Below are positions 12,827 to 13,005 of a stretch of 13,005 nucleotides of DNA, one piece after another. Each line of letters opens with the position of its first letter. The first letter of the stretch is position 1. Under the pieces are notes generated by a model. It did not search any database. It was not told the DNA's origin and saw only the letters and a program-made list of their open reading frames with translations. The stretch is from the NCBI GenBank assembly GCA_020200615.1, contig JAIVIH010000028.1:1-13005 (forward strand). Reading direction: 5' to 3'. The DNA comes from Actinomycetota bacterium (lineage in GTDB: Bacteria > Actinomycetota > Acidimicrobiia > Acidimicrobiales > AC-14). The translations under genes were made by a program, and so were the position numbers.

Positions 12827-13005
12827 TCAGACCGCTTCTCGCTCCTCACGGAGCCTGAGCCCGGGCTGCACGAACCGGCGGGCCAGCGCCGGCGTCGGAC
12901 CTTCGGCTCCCGCCGCCAGCCCCTCCAGCAGGTCGAGGACGGCCTCGTGGGCGGTCACCCGAGGAGACCAGCCCAGGTCGGTACGGACGCGGGTCGAGTC
13001 CAGGA
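12827..13005 (-). CDS. NAD-dependent epimerase/dehydratase, C-terminal fragment (cut by window edge)
   Basis: Only the last 58 codons lie in the window, ending at TGA 12827-12829. The sequence LDSTRVRTDLGWSPRVTAHEAVLDLLEGLAAGAEGPTPAL has the C-terminal signature of extended short-chain dehydrogenase/reductase sugar epimerases: a D-x-[ST]-R-x-R-x-x-LGW-x-P motif followed by an amphipathic helix and a GPTP tail. These enzymes alter nucleotide sugars with NAD. The catalytic YxxxK and Gly-rich motifs would lie outside the window. It ends 46 nt before the dehydrogenase start, on the same strand. Confidence 0.7.
   Translation of the reverse strand, partial: LDSTRVRTDLGWSPRVTAHEAVLDLLEGLAAGAEGPTPALARRFVQPGLRLREEREAV

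Overview
The window is very GC-rich, with G/C-dominated third codon positions and dense coding. It has actinobacterial hallmarks: a GAF-ANTAR regulator beside a STAS anti-sigma antagonist, GTG starts, and starts without a Shine-Dalgarno sequence (possibly leaderless). I read it as chromosomal DNA of an Actinomycetota bacterium, possibly a deep-branching or environmental lineage. I see no rRNA, tRNA, CRISPR array or intact mobile element.

The centrepiece is a minus-strand operon at 6141-1199 encoding a compact, unusual selenoprotein reductase of the glycine/sarcosine/betaine reductase (Grd) type. The first gene (6141-3517) is a fusion of the two protein-B subunits (GrdE/G/I-like then GrdB/F/H-like). 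Its reading frame passes through an in-frame TGA at 3784-3786 in the selenocysteine context TST-U-GT, followed by a perfect 7-bp hairpin suitable as a bacterial SECIS. Then come a GrdC-like acyl-transfer subunit, a Grd-type thioredoxin with a CVPC active site, and GrdA (selenoprotein A) with a second in-frame TGA at 1568-1570 in the motif CFV-U. Standard gene calling would break both selenoprotein genes. No grdD, thioredoxin reductase or selenocysteine machinery is in the window. The fusion lacks the Asn-Cys that I recall as the processing site of GrdE, lacks the middle Cys of UxxCxxC, and the GrdA C-terminus is replaced by unrelated sequence. It is therefore a divergent, perhaps betaine-type, reductase.

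Left flank: a hemerythrin-like protein (178-663) and a membrane-anchored Pro-rich protein (741-1415, apparently a CTG start), convergent with and overlapping grdA. Right of the operon, divergently: a class I SAM methyltransferase (6180-7022) and a copper-amine-oxidase-like protein without a TPQ tyrosine, interrupted by four 30-bp tandem repeats (7062-8624). Convergent with it is a frameshifted, probably secreted-type beta-sandwich protein gene (8561-9501).

Further right: a charged, Lys/Ala-tailed hypothetical protein (9724-10263) ends at a strong terminator-like hairpin shared with a convergent three-gene regulatory operon: GAF-ANTAR, a 51-aa small ORF and STAS, joined by two ATGA overlaps. 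At the right edge are a zinc alcohol dehydrogenase (11656-12780) and the 3' end of a nucleotide-sugar epimerase-like gene.

How they may work together: the Grd proteins would reductively cleave a C-N bond of an amino acid or betaine. Thioredoxin would supply electrons, GrdA would carry the carboxymethyl-selenoether intermediate, and GrdC would take part in acyl transfer. The neighbouring methyltransferase, amine-oxidase-like protein and dehydrogenase could touch amine or C1 metabolism, but that link is only inference from proximity.
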